From the NCBI RefSeq assembly GCF_001514195.1, contig NZ_KQ948746.1:62001-126000 (forward strand): a DNA stretch of 64,000 bases, read 5' to 3'. This document shows, in pieces, positions 1 through 8,553 of the stretch. Numbering within the stretch: position 1 is the stretch's first letter; every line of letters begins with the position of its first letter. The DNA is from Streptomyces griseorubiginosus (GTDB taxonomy: Bacteria > Actinomycetota > Actinomycetes > Streptomycetales > Streptomycetaceae). Below the pieces are notes generated by a model. That model searched no databases. It was not told the origin of the DNA and saw only the letters and a program-made list of their open reading frames with translations. The position numbers were made by a program, and so were the translations under genes.

Positions 1-1346
1 ACGTCGAAGACGGTCCGGTTGTAGAGGTAGGTGTAGTAGTTGTGCATCCGCTCGGGATCGGAGCCGTCGGACCACTCCACGTCCAGCGGGACCCGCTCGC
101 CGAAGTCGGTCTTGAAGCAGTCCACACCCTGTGCGAGCAGCGCCTCCAGCTTCGAGGCGTACCAGTCGCGGGCGGCCGGACTGGTGAAGTCGACCAGGGC
201 CATGCCGGGTTGCCACAGGTCCCACTGCCAGACGCTGCCGTCGGGTCGCTTGAGGAGGTGGCCGAGCGCCTTGCCCTCCGCGAACAGGGGCGATCTCTGG
301 GCGATGTACGGGTTGATCCACACCGAGACCCTCAGCCCCCGTGCGTGCAGCCGGGCGAGCATGCCCTCCGGGTCGGGGAAGACCCGCGGGTCCCACTGGA
401 AGTCGCACCAGTTGAACTCGCGCATCCAGAAGCAGTCGAAGTGGAAGACGGACAGCGGCAGTTCGCGGTCCTTCATGCCGTCGATGAACGAGGTCACCGT
501 CTCCTCGTCGTACGACGTGGTGAACGACGTCGACAGCCACAGGCCGAAGGACCACGCGGGCGGGAGCGCCGGACGGCCGGTGAGGGCCGTGTACTTGCGG
601 ATGATCTCCTTGGGGCTCGGGCCGTGGATGACGTAGTACGTCAACTCCTGTGTCTCCGCGCTGAACTGGACCCTCGACACCGCTTCCGAGCCGACCTCGA
701 AGGAGACCTTGCCGGGGTGGTCGACGAAGACGCCGTAGCCCGCGTCCGTGAGGTAGAACGGGACGTTCTTGTAGGCCTGTTCGGTGGCGGTGCCGCCGTC
801 GGCGTTCCAGATGTCGACGACCTGGCCGTTCTTCACCAGCGGCCCGAAGCGCTCGCCGAGCCCGTACACCGAGGTGCCCACGGTCAGGTTGAGCTGCTCG
901 CGCAGGTAGTGCCCGCCGGCCGCGTCCCGCAGGATGCCCATGTTCTTGGTGCCGCTGCTGGTGAGGACCCGGCCGTCGGCGAGGAAGTCGACCTGCCAGG
1001 GCCCGGTGCGGGCGAAGCGGACCGACAGGGTGCCGGAGGTCAGGGTCGCGGTGTTCTCGTCGGAACCGGTGTGCGGGGTGAACTCCTCTTTCCTGAGCTC
1101 GAATTCGGGCCGGTCCGGCTGCTCACCCTCGAAGTGCGTGAAGGTGATGCCGATGACGTCGGGCATCGGGGCGTGGGCGCTGATCGTCACGACCGGTCCC
1201 TTCAACAGGTCGCCGCGGTGGCGGATGGGCCGGGACGGCGCGTGGATCTCCAGCCCGTCCTCGGAGGCGGTGACCTCGTGGACCACGGCCGGATGGTCCG
1301 CGGTGACGCCCTCGCGCAGCAGCCAGTAGCCGTCGGTGAACTTCAT
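1..1346 (-). CDS. Alpha-xylosidase, glycoside hydrolase family 31 (3' end outside window)
   Basis: GH31 enzyme of the YicI type, expected to release alpha-linked xylose from xylo-oligosaccharides in the cytoplasm. The ATG at 1346 gives MKFTDGYWLLREG, typical of this subfamily. 448 residues are visible of about 770 expected; the C-terminal part, with the acid/base Asp, lies beyond base 1. The nucleophile motif KTDFGERVP is present with Asp at residue 414, very close to Asp416 of E. coli YicI. The substrate-pocket segment FHFDCFWMREFNWCDFQWD is also visible. It is the last visible gene of a minus-strand operon, 13 bases after a sugar ABC permease, so it probably hydrolyses the imported oligosaccharide. 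Family is certain; the xylosidic substrate is inferred from similarity to YicI. Confidence 0.9.
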   Translation of the reverse strand, partial: MKFTDGYWLLREGVTADHPAVVHEVTASEDGLEIHAPSRPIRHRGDLLKGPVVTISAHAPMPDVIGITFTHFEGEQPDRPEFELRKEEFTPHTGSDENTATLTSGTLSVRFARTGPWQVDFLADGRVLTSSGTKNMGILRDAAGGHYLREQLNLTVGTSVYGLGERFGPLVKNGQVVDIWNADGGTATEQAYKNVPFYLTDAGYGVFVDHPGKVSFEVGSEAVSRVQFSAETQELTYYVIHGPSPKEIIRKYTALTGRPALPPAWSFGLWLSTSFTTSYDEETVTSFIDGMKDRELPLSVFHFDCFWMREFNWCDFQWDPRVFPDPEGMLARLHARGLRVSVWINPYIAQRSPLFAEGKALGHLLKRPDGSVWQWDLWQPGMALVDFTSPAARDWYASKLEALLAQGVDCFKTDFGERVPLDVEWSDGSDPERMHNYYTYLYNRTVFD

Positions 1347-1359
1347 CGGTGGGGGGTCC

Positions 1360-2184
1360 TTACTTCACGGCACCCACGGCGATACCGCGGGTGAGGGTTC
1401 GCTGGAAGACGAGGAAGAACACGATCGCGGGGAGCACGCCGAGCAGGGCGGCCGCGTTGGTCATCGTGGCGTCCATCAGCCGCTGGCCCTGGAGGACGCC
1501 GAGGGCCACGGAGACCGTCTGGTTGTCGTTGGAGATCAGCATGACCAGGGGGAGCAGGAATTCGTTCCAGGTCCAGATGAAGAAGAAGACCAGCAGGACG
1601 CCGAGGGTGGGGCGGCTGACGGGGACGACGATCCGCCACAGCACCTGCCACTTGTTGGCGCCGTCGATGCGGGCCGCTTCGAGGATCTCGCGCGGGAACT
1701 GGCCGAGCACCGAGGAGAGCAGATACGTGCCGAAGGCCGCCTGGATCACCGTGAACACGATGATCACGCTCAACCTCGTGTCGTACAGGCCGACTTCCTT
1801 GCTCAGGTAGTAGACGGGGTAGACCAGCGCCTCCTGCGGCAGCATGTTCGCCAGGACGAAGAAGGCGAGGACCCAGGTCCGGAACCTGATACGGCCGATG
1901 CCGATCGCGTAGGCGTTGAGGACGGACAGGATCACGGCGAGCACCGCCACCGAGCCGCTGATCAGTACTGAGTTGAACAGCTTCCGGCCGAAGTCGACGC
2001 GTTCCCAGAAGTCCTTGAGGCCCTGTGTGTAGAGGCCGTCGGGGAGGCTGAGGGGGCCGTTCTGGGCGTACTCCGTCGGGGACTTGAAGGCGTTGACCGT
2101 GACGATCAGGAACGGCACGACCATGAACAGGGCCGCGACGCACAGGGCGATCAGCACCGGGTAACGGCGCAGGGCGGTGGTCAT
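1360..2184 (-). CDS. Carbohydrate ABC transporter permease, MalG type
   Basis: Inner-membrane permease (274 residues) of a CUT1-family sugar importer. The first membrane helix spans about residues 9-34. The conserved EAA loop that contacts the ATPase reads EAARIDGANKWQVLWRI, followed by the usual VVPVSRP. The gene overlaps the upstream permease by four bases (ATGA at 2181-2184), showing translational coupling. The start follows from that overlap and from the MalG-like N-terminus. No ATPase gene is visible; streptomycete sugar importers of this class usually share the MsiK ATPase encoded elsewhere. The GH31 gene follows directly, pointing to xylose-containing oligosaccharides as substrate (inference). 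Confidence 0.93.
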   Translation of the reverse strand: MTTALRRYPVLIALCVAALFMVVPFLIVTVNAFKSPTEYAQNGPLSLPDGLYTQGLKDFWERVDFGRKLFNSVLISGSVAVLAVILSVLNAYAIGIGRIRFRTWVLAFFVLANMLPQEALVYPVYYLSKEVGLYDTRLSVIIVFTVIQAAFGTYLLSSVLGQFPREILEAARIDGANKWQVLWRIVVPVSRPTLGVLLVFFFIWTWNEFLLPLVMLISNDNQTVSVALGVLQGQRLMDATMTNAAALLGVLPAIVFFLVFQRTLTRGIAVGAVK

Positions 2185-3125
2185 GCGTCCGTCCTCTCCT
2201 GGAGCTTCAGACCGATCAGGGAGAGCGCGAGGATGATCACCGTGAGCACGGTGGAGATCGCGGCGCCGTAGCCGACCTGCGTCTTCTCGAAGAACGTGGT
2301 GAACGAGAAGTAGGAGGGCACGTTCGTGGCGCCGCCGGGCCCGCCCTTCGTCAGGACGTACACCGCCCCGAACACCTTGAGCGCGGCGATCGAGCACCAG
2401 GTCAGCACGACGTAGATCTCGGGGCGGATCTGCGGCAGCGTGATGTGCCAGAAGCGGCGCCACCAGCCGGCGCCGTCCAGTTCGGCCGCCTCGTACAGCT
2501 GGGGGTCGACGCGTTGCAGTCCCGCCATGAAGACGACCAGCGGGAAGCCCAGTTGGACCCAGACCATGACGCCCATGACGCTGTAGAGGGCGAGGTTGGG
2601 ATCGCCCAGCCAGTCCTGCTGCCAGGAGCCCAGGCCGACCGCCTTGAGGAGGGCGTTGAGGGAGCCGTCGTCGGGGGCGAGGATCCAGCTCCAGACGATG
2701 CCGGCGACCGCGATCGGCAGCACCTGGGGGAGGTAGAAGCAGGCGCGCAGGACGGCGGCGATCCGGGGGCCGAAGTACTTGCCGACGTGGTCGAACAGGG
2801 CGGCGGCGAGGACCAGTCCCAGCGCCGTGGGGACCGCCGCCATCGCCACGACCATGAACAGGCTGTGCCGGAAGGACGCCCAGAAGTCGGAATCGTCCAT
2901 CAGCTCGCGGTAGTTGGCGAGCCCCGACCACGTCGGCGAGCCCACGCCCTGCCAGTCGGTGAAGCTCACATAGGTGTTCATCGCGAACGGCAGCACGATA
3001 ATCGCGAGGAAGGCGAGGGCGCCCGGCAGGAGGAACAGGGCGTAGGAGTCACGGGGGCGGCGCGAGGGTTTACCGATGGTGCCCTTGCCCACCGCCCGCG
3101 CCCCGCGTTCGACGGTCACCGTCAT
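2181..3125 (-). CDS. Carbohydrate ABC transporter permease, MalF type
   Basis: Partner permease (314 residues) of the same sugar importer. It has a short basic cytoplasmic N-terminus, a first helix around residues 30-50 (YALFLLPGALAFLAIIVLPF), and an EAA loop reading EAAELDGAGWWRRFWHITL. The ATG at 3125 overlaps the stop of the binding-protein gene (ATGA at 3122-3125), and its own stop overlaps the next permease in the same way. Three transporter genes are thus joined by two four-base overlaps and must form one transcript. Length is normal for MalF-like permeases without the extra periplasmic domain. Confidence 0.93.
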   Translation of the reverse strand: MTVTVERGARAVGKGTIGKPSRRPRDSYALFLLPGALAFLAIIVLPFAMNTYVSFTDWQGVGSPTWSGLANYRELMDDSDFWASFRHSLFMVVAMAAVPTALGLVLAAALFDHVGKYFGPRIAAVLRACFYLPQVLPIAVAGIVWSWILAPDDGSLNALLKAVGLGSWQQDWLGDPNLALYSVMGVMVWVQLGFPLVVFMAGLQRVDPQLYEAAELDGAGWWRRFWHITLPQIRPEIYVVLTWCSIAALKVFGAVYVLTKGGPGGATNVPSYFSFTTFFEKTQVGYGAAISTVLTVIILALSLIGLKLQERTDA

Positions 3126-4414
3126 TGCTTCGGCGCGCCCTTGTCGTAGGCCTCCTGGAGATCGCTGAGATAGCCGTCCGGCTTGGCGCTGCCGGTGATC
3201 AGCTTCTGGGTCGCGGAGACGAGGACGTCGTAGAAGCCGGGGACCGGCCAGTCCGGGTAGAAGGCCAGACCGTCGTTCCTGGACAGGGTGTTGAAGTCGT
3301 CGATCAGGGTCTTGGACCGCGGGTCGGTGATGGCGGCGGCGTCCGCCGCGACCGGGACCCCGCCGGAGTTCCCGAGCAGGTTCTGGATCTTCTTCGACAT
3401 GGTGATGTCGATGAAGTCGTAGGCGAGGTCCTTGTTCTTGGAACCCTGCGGTACGACCCAGAGGTTGCCGCCCGAGCCGAGGGTGAGCTTCGAGTCGGGC
3501 CACAGGAACGTGCCCCAGTCGAACTTGTTCTCCGCCGTGAAGCGGCCGTACCACCAGCTGCCGGAGAACAGGATCGGCGCCTTGCCCGAGGTGAAGGAGA
3601 CACCGGCGGCCTCGTCGTTCTGGCCGCTGGAACTCTTGCTGAAGTAGCCCTTCTCGACCCAGTCGGCGAAGGTGTCGGCGCCGTAGGTCCAGGCGGCGTC
3701 GTGGAAGTCGGTCTTCCCCTTGTAGAGCTGGTAGGCGTCGACCCAGGCGCGGTCGGCCTTCGTCAGGGCCAGCTGGTAGAGGTACTGCTGGGCCGGGTAG
3801 GCCGCGCCGCCGTTGGCGAGCGGGGTGACCCCCTTGTCGACGAACTCGTCCATGGCGGCGGTGAGTTCGGCGAAGGTCTTCGGCTCGGCGACGCCGTACT
3901 TCTTGAAGAGGTCCTTGTTGTAGTAGACCAGCGTGTACTCGGCGTAGTTCGGGACGCCGAACCACTTGCCGGAGCCCATCACGCCGTTGGTGTCGTAGAG
4001 GCTGGTGGTGCGGACACTGGGGCTGAGCTTCTTGTCCCAGCCGCGCTTGGCCGCCTCCTGGGTGAGGTCGGTGAGCAGGCCCTGCTTGGAGAGCAGACCG
4101 GCCGTCGCGTTGCCCTTGTTGTACTCCATGATGTCGGGCGCGTCCGAGGAGTTGAGGACCATCGGGGCGGTCTTCTGGATCTGGTCGAAGCTCTTCTCCT
4201 CGAACTTCACCTTCACGCCGGGGTGCGTGGCCTCGAACTCCTTGATCGCCTCCTTCCACGCGATGCCCATCGCGCTGTCGGGGCCCTCGTAGTGCCAGAG
4301 CCTCAGCGTCTTCCCGTCGGAGGACCCGCTGTCCGAGCCTCCGCAGGACGTCAGCAGCAGCGATCCGCTCAGGATCACCGCGGTCGCCGTCGCACGCCTT
4401 CGTGCCGTCAACAT
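3122..4414 (-). CDS. Extracellular sugar-binding lipoprotein of ABC transporter
   Basis: Family 1 solute-binding protein (430 residues) that captures the sugar outside the cell and delivers it to the two permeases. The signal peptide has an RRR start, a hydrophobic core and the lipobox LLTSC, giving a lipid-modified Cys24 followed by GGSDSGSSDG, a normal lipoprotein linker. The start ATG at 4414 has GGAGG at 4425-4421, six bases upstream. It is the first gene of the operon and sits behind the promoter/operator at 4498-4548. The ligand cannot be read from sequence; a xylose-containing oligosaccharide is inferred from the GH31 gene three positions downstream. Confidence 0.93.
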   Translation of the reverse strand: MLTARRRATATAVILSGSLLLTSCGGSDSGSSDGKTLRLWHYEGPDSAMGIAWKEAIKEFEATHPGVKVKFEEKSFDQIQKTAPMVLNSSDAPDIMEYNKGNATAGLLSKQGLLTDLTQEAAKRGWDKKLSPSVRTTSLYDTNGVMGSGKWFGVPNYAEYTLVYYNKDLFKKYGVAEPKTFAELTAAMDEFVDKGVTPLANGGAAYPAQQYLYQLALTKADRAWVDAYQLYKGKTDFHDAAWTYGADTFADWVEKGYFSKSSSGQNDEAAGVSFTSGKAPILFSGSWWYGRFTAENKFDWGTFLWPDSKLTLGSGGNLWVVPQGSKNKDLAYDFIDITMSKKIQNLLGNSGGVPVAADAAAITDPRSKTLIDDFNTLSRNDGLAFYPDWPVPGFYDVLVSATQKLITGSAKPDGYLSDLQEAYDKGAPKQ

Positions 4415-4497
4415 CCCGTACCTCCGGGGGAGTCGGATGGTGCTTCGGGCCGGGCGCCGCGCAGGGGTCGTCGATTCGACTCGATTCGACGACCCTT

Positions 4498-4548
4498 GTC
4501 GAAGCGCTTCGACGAAGGAACGTATGTGCGGGTGTCGAAGGTCGTCAA
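4498..4548 (-). promoter_or_regulatory. Sugar-operon promoter with LacI-type operator
   Basis: On the minus strand a TTGACG -35 box (4548-4543) and a TACGTT -10-like box (4524-4519) are 18 bases apart. Immediately downstream lies the perfect palindrome GTCGAAGCGCTTCGAC (4498-4513) with a central CG, the form typical of LacI-family operators. It covers the expected start of transcription, so a bound repressor would block the operon. Related half-motifs TCGATTCGAC recur at 4467-4490 and a degenerate copy lies near 4570. No LacI-family gene is visible in this window; it may lie beyond base 1. Confidence 0.7.
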
Positions 4549-4562
4549 TGGGTTGAGCAGGA

Positions 4563-6026
4563 TCAGGTGAAGCGATTCGACGATTCGGCGGGGCGGTGGG
4601 TGACGCGGTGAGTGACGAGGGCGATCATCAACGCCGCCGCGGCCGCCGTGACCGGGACGCCGTAGCCGGCCACCGGCGACACGTGCTCCACCGTCCAGCC
4701 GCCGGCCGCGCTTCCGCAGGCGATCCCGCCGAGCAGTCCGGTCACCGCGAGGGTCATGCCCTCGTTCAGGCGGCCGGGCGGGGTGTGCCGCTGGACCAGG
4801 GTCATCCCGGTGACCATCGTCGGAGCGGTCGCCATCCCCGCGACCAGCAGCGCGCAGGCGAGGACGAGCAGGGAGCCGGTGAGGGTCGCGGCCAGCAGGG
4901 GGAGCGTCAGCAGTGCGGTCATGGCGGCGATGCACCACACGTAACGGTCCTCGACGGACCCCTGCCGGTGTACGGCCCCGTAGACCAGCCCCGCCGCACA
5001 CGACCCGGCCGCCTGGAGCCCGAGCACGACTCCGGCCGCGGCGCGATGCCCCTGTCCGTCGGCGAACCCGATCGTCACGACCTCCATGGACCCGAAGACG
5101 GCGCCCATGGCGAGGCAGATGGCGAGGAGCGGGCGGAGGGCGGGGGTTCGGAGGGGGGTTCGGGGGCTTGCCGGTCGACTGCGGGTGCGGGCCGGCTCGG
5201 GGGCGGGTCGCGCCCGCGCGGCGGAGCCGCATGTCGATACAGCCCCGCGCCCCTGGGGCGGCTCGGTCACCCGGCGCCGAAACGGCCTCTTGCCTTCGAC
5301 GCTGTGCAAGGGCGCGGGGTGGGGGTCGGGGTGGGGCGGGGTCCACGGGGGTGGTTCCGTCGAGCGTTGGGCCGCGAACAGCAGGGCGCCCGTCACCAGC
5401 AGCGTCACCCCGGTCAGCGTGCCCGCCTCCGGGAAGAACGTGCCGCACAGGAAGGCCGCGAGCACCGGGCCCAGCATGAAGCACGCCTCGTCCGCGGCCT
5501 GCTCGAAGGAGTTCGCGACATGCAGCGCCTTCTCGTCGCCGTCGAGCAGGTACGCCCAGCGGGCCCGCGACATACCGCCCAGGTTGGGGGTCGTGGCGGT
5601 GGCGGCGTACGACACGAAGAGCGTCCAGGCCGGCGCCCCGAGGCGCACACAGAGCAGCAGCGCGAGCGAACCCAGCGCGGCGAGCAGCGTGGCCGGTACG
5701 GCGATCCTGGCCTGTCCGTATCGGTCGACGAGGCGTGCGATCCACGGGGCGACGACCGCGGTGGCGCCGAGGCCCGCCGCGGTGACGGCGCCGGCGAGGG
5801 CGTACGACCCCCGCGTCCCGGCGATCATGACGACCGCGCTGACGCTGAACATGCCCATGGGCAGCCGCGCGAGGAGATTCCCGATGGTGAACGCACGGGC
5901 GCCGGGGGTGGCGAGAAGGCGGCGGTAGGGGCCGGGGGTGCGGGAACTTCCTGGCCCTCGCGGCCCTCGGAGGCCTTGCCGACGTCGTGGTCCGAAGTCG
6001 GCGATCACGAGCGTGTCGGCGGTCAT
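4563..6026 (-). CDS. MFS transporter with an inserted repeat-derived loop
   Basis: Major facilitator superfamily protein (487 residues from the ATG at 6026; a second ATG at 6068 is possible). Membrane helices begin near residue 45 (LLARLPMGMFSVSAVVMIAG), and the second half (LRPLLAICLAMGAVFGS onward) gives a further six. Between helices 6 and 7, residues about 242-292 read as low-complexity Arg/Pro/Gly sequence encoded by a known type of streptomycete intergenic repeat (separate entry), making the central loop unusually long without breaking the frame. It is divergent from the LysR gene at 6153, which may control it. Substrate unknown; the family includes drug and metabolite exporters. Confidence 0.85.
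   Translation of the reverse strand: MTADTLVIADFGPRRRQGLRGPRGPGSSRTPGPYRRLLATPGARAFTIGNLLARLPMGMFSVSAVVMIAGTRGSYALAGAVTAAGLGATAVVAPWIARLVDRYGQARIAVPATLLAALGSLALLLCVRLGAPAWTLFVSYAATATTPNLGGMSRARWAYLLDGDEKALHVANSFEQAADEACFMLGPVLAAFLCGTFFPEAGTLTGVTLLVTGALLFAAQRSTEPPPWTPPHPDPHPAPLHSVEGKRPFRRRVTEPPQGRGAVSTCGSAARARPAPEPARTRSRPASPRTPLRTPALRPLLAICLAMGAVFGSMEVVTIGFADGQGHRAAAGVVLGLQAAGSCAAGLVYGAVHRQGSVEDRYVWCIAAMTALLTLPLLAATLTGSLLVLACALLVAGMATAPTMVTGMTLVQRHTPPGRLNEGMTLAVTGLLGGIACGSAAGGWTVEHVSPVAGYGVPVTAAAAALMIALVTHRVTHRPAESSNRFT
5155..5300. repeat. Intergenic-type GC-rich repeat inside a coding region
   Basis: The segment carries the word combination CCCCGCGCCCCTG, GCGGCGGAGCCGCATGTCGA and GGTCGACTGCGGGTGCGG. 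This resembles repeat elements commonly seen between streptomycete genes (recalled, not searched). GCGG-AG-CCGC forms a small hairpin inside it. Here it lies within the MFS gene and is translated as the central loop. The same CCCCGCGCCCCT core occurs at 35335-35360 and, inverted, at 55101-55126. Boundaries are approximate. Confidence 0.6.
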
Positions 6027-6152
6027 GGTGGGCAGCGGTCGGTGCGGTTGGTTCGGTCGCGGCGGCATGGCATCCACCGTCGCGCCGAGGCGATCAAGAG
6101 GTCCAACACCTTCTCCGCACCGATTCACGCACGCGCGTTGTAAGTTCACCGG

Positions 6153-7142
6153 ATGCCCGCACACCCTCCCGTCCCCGGCCTCCGCCACCTCGACCCCCGC
6201 CTCCTGCGCGCCTTCCTCGCCGTCGCCGACGAACTGCACTTCACGCGCGCCGCGGCCCGGCTCTACGTCGCCCAGCAGGCGCTCAGCCGAGACGTACGGC
6301 GGCTGGAGCGGGAGCTCGGCGCGGAGCTGTTCGTGCGCACCACCCGGCAGGTCACGCTCACCGGCGACGGCGAGCGCCTGGTGCCGTACGCCCGCCGCGT
6401 GCTGGACGCCCAGGACGAACTGCTCGCCGCCTTCGCGCAGGCCCGCCCCCTGCTGGTGGACCTGAACTTCCCCGACCAGGCCACCGCCCGAAGTGTGCTG
6501 CTCAGAGCCCGTGAACTCGCTCCCGAGCTGGAGCTGATGGCCCGCTACGAGAGTGGGCTGACCGGTGCGGCGGGGGAGTTGCTGGCCGGTCGCCTGGACG
6601 CCTCCTTCGGCCGGTTCGCCGGCCTGGACCCGGCCCTGCGGGCGGGCCTGGACCACCAGCCCGTCCGCTACGAGCCCATGGCGGTCGTCCTGCCCGAGGA
6701 CCACCGGCTGGCCTCCCTGGAGCGGATCCCGCTGGCCGCCCTGGAGGGCGAGACCGTGTACGCCGGGGCCGGAAATCCGCGTACTCCGGAATGGACCGAT
6801 CTCGCTCGTCAACTGTTCGAAGGACGGGGCATCGCGATAGCGCCGCCGGTGCCGCTCGCGGTCGGCGAGGAGGAGTTCCAGCGGATCATGGCGAAGACCC
6901 GGAACCCGATCCTCGCCGTCGTGGATTTCCCCGCCATGCCCGCCACGGTGCTGCGTCCGCTGGTCGACCCGGTGCCGCTGTCGCCGCTGTCGTTGGTGTG
7001 GCGCAGGGGGTTGGTGCACCCGGCGTTCGATGTCCTCCGCCGGGCCGCGGTCGAATTGTCCGTCGAACGGGGCTGGCTCCAACGACCCGTCGATGGATGG
7101 ATTCCAGCCACCGATCAGCACGATATGCACCCCTGCGATTGA
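6153..7142 (+). CDS. LysR-family transcriptional regulator
   Basis: A 329-residue DNA-binding regulator. The N-terminal winged helix-turn-helix spans about residues 14-73, with the hallmark LRAFLAVADELHFTRAAARL and QQALSRDVRRLERELGAELF. A C-terminal effector-binding region follows. The gene is divergent from the MFS gene across a 126-base gap, the classical LysR arrangement in which the regulator controls both itself and the neighbour. No clear T-n11-A box was found in the gap. Effector unknown. Confidence 0.9.
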   Translation: MPAHPPVPGLRHLDPRLLRAFLAVADELHFTRAAARLYVAQQALSRDVRRLERELGAELFVRTTRQVTLTGDGERLVPYARRVLDAQDELLAAFAQARPLLVDLNFPDQATARSVLLRARELAPELELMARYESGLTGAAGELLAGRLDASFGRFAGLDPALRAGLDHQPVRYEPMAVVLPEDHRLASLERIPLAALEGETVYAGAGNPRTPEWTDLARQLFEGRGIAIAPPVPLAVGEEEFQRIMAKTRNPILAVVDFPAMPATVLRPLVDPVPLSPLSLVWRRGLVHPAFDVLRRAAVELSVERGWLQRPVDGWIPATDQHDMHPCD

Positions 7143-7284
7143 CACGCGGCAAACACATAACCTCCGCTTGCGCTACATTCGCGGCCGGAGCACTTTGTGA
7201 TAAACGGGGCGCTCGGACCGGGTGGGGGCCCAGTTCGGCCGACGCTGCCAGGCGTACGCGCACCCGGAACGGTCCCGTGGGGGG

Positions 7285-8553
7285 ATGTGCGTGCGCGTGA
7301 AAAAGTGGCGAGAAGACGCCCAACCGGAATGGCCCGAGGCTGCATCAGGAACTCAGGACATAGCTCTGGTGAAGGGGGCCGCCCAGGCCTTCCCGGAGAG
7401 CGGTGACGTCCGCTCGGCCGAGGAGACCGGAGCCGCGAGAAGCGACCTCTTCGACGGCGGTGACAAGGCCGGCGCCAAGGCCGACGCCAGGGCCGGCTTC
7501 GACTCCGGCCTCGACTCCGGCTTCGACGCCGGTGACAAGCCGGACTTCCCGGGAGCGCCGAGAGCCGCGGACCGTATCGAGGCCCTGTCCAAGCCGCCGG
7601 GCCCGCAGCCCGTCGTACGTCCGGAGCCGGTCGTACGCCCGGAGCCCGTCGTGGGACCGGAGCCGGTCTTACACCCGAAACCCTCCCGCACCACGCCGCC
7701 CGCGCAGCCGCAGGCCCCCGGTGCCAAGCCCGTCGTGCGGGATCCGTGGGACGAGTCCGGCAGCGGTGCCGGGCACGCCCATGACCCGCACGAGGTGACC
7801 GTCCAGCTCGACGCGGTCAGCGTGAACGGGGAGGGCCGGATCGAGGGCGGCGGGGCCGGGGGCGACAGTGGCTCCGAGGGTTCCGACGGGCCGGTCTTCG
7901 TCGACGAGTCGGGCCGCCGCAGCCGTCGCTTCCGCCGGATCGGCATGGCCGTGGGCCTCGCCTGCGCGGTCTACGCCGTCGTCATCGTCGTCACTTTGCT
8001 GTCCGGCAACTCCAACGCGCCCTGGCTGCCGGTGACCGGCCCGAAGGACGACGCCCCGGCCGGGAAGGTCGACACCAGCCCGGTCCCGGCCGAGTCGGCG
8101 GATCCGGCCCTGCCCGTGGGAGTGCTTCCCGGGACCACCCCGACGGTGAGCGGCGGGGCGACTCCGGTGCCCGGCGTCAGCGGCACCGCGCCGGGTGTGG
8201 TCGTGAGCCCGGCGAGGCCGGGGGCGTCCGCCGATCCGTCGGCACCGGCCACGCAGCCGGGCGTCAACCCGTCGGTCAGCGCCGACCCGTCGGCCCAGCC
8301 GACGCCGTCGGTCACCCCGCCGGCCAGCCCGACGGTCACCCCGCCCGCGACCACCAGCCCCGACCCGACGGTCGCCCCGACCCAGACCACGGGCGGCGAC
8401 AGCGCCGGACCCGGCACGGTGGCCGACGGCCCGGCCGCGCCCTCGCCCATCGCGTCGGACACCCCGCCGGCCTCGGCGCCGTCCGCCGACTCGTCTCCCG
8501 CCGGGCCCTCCGACGCCCCGCTCTCCTCCCCGTCCCCGGAGAACATCCTCTGA
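7285..8553 (+). CDS. matA: Membrane-anchored Pro/Ser/Thr-rich protein of the mat operon
   Basis: A protein of about 422 residues. It has a cytoplasmic acidic N-terminal half with a VVRPEP repeat near residues 108-125 and one membrane helix at about 218-241 (GMAVGLACAVYAVVIVVTLL). The extracellular tail is very rich in Pro, Ser, Thr and Ala. It immediately precedes the synthase/deacetylase gene, whose ATG follows its stop with one-base overlap (TGATG). Position and architecture match what I recall of streptomycete matA, needed with matB for pellet-forming poly-N-acetylglucosamine. The start is uncertain: ATG 7285 and GTG 7291 or 7297 all lie behind GGGGGG; GTG 7222 would add 21 residues. Likely an accessory of the glycan synthase. 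Confidence 0.72.
   Translation: MCVRVKKWREDAQPEWPEAASGTQDIALVKGAAQAFPESGDVRSAEETGAARSDLFDGGDKAGAKADARAGFDSGLDSGFDAGDKPDFPGAPRAADRIEALSKPPGPQPVVRPEPVVRPEPVVGPEPVLHPKPSRTTPPAQPQAPGAKPVVRDPWDESGSGAGHAHDPHEVTVQLDAVSVNGEGRIEGGGAGGDSGSEGSDGPVFVDESGRRSRRFRRIGMAVGLACAVYAVVIVVTLLSGNSNAPWLPVTGPKDDAPAGKVDTSPVPAESADPALPVGVLPGTTPTVSGGATPVPGVSGTAPGVVVSPARPGASADPSAPATQPGVNPSVSADPSAQPTPSVTPPASPTVTPPATTSPDPTVAPTQTTGGDSAGPGTVADGPAAPSPIASDTPPASAPSADSSPAGPSDAPLSSPSPENIL

Noticed and set aside
6027..6152. LysR T-n11-A binding box between the MFS and LysR genes
   Set aside because: No convincing dyad with this spacing was found in the gap.
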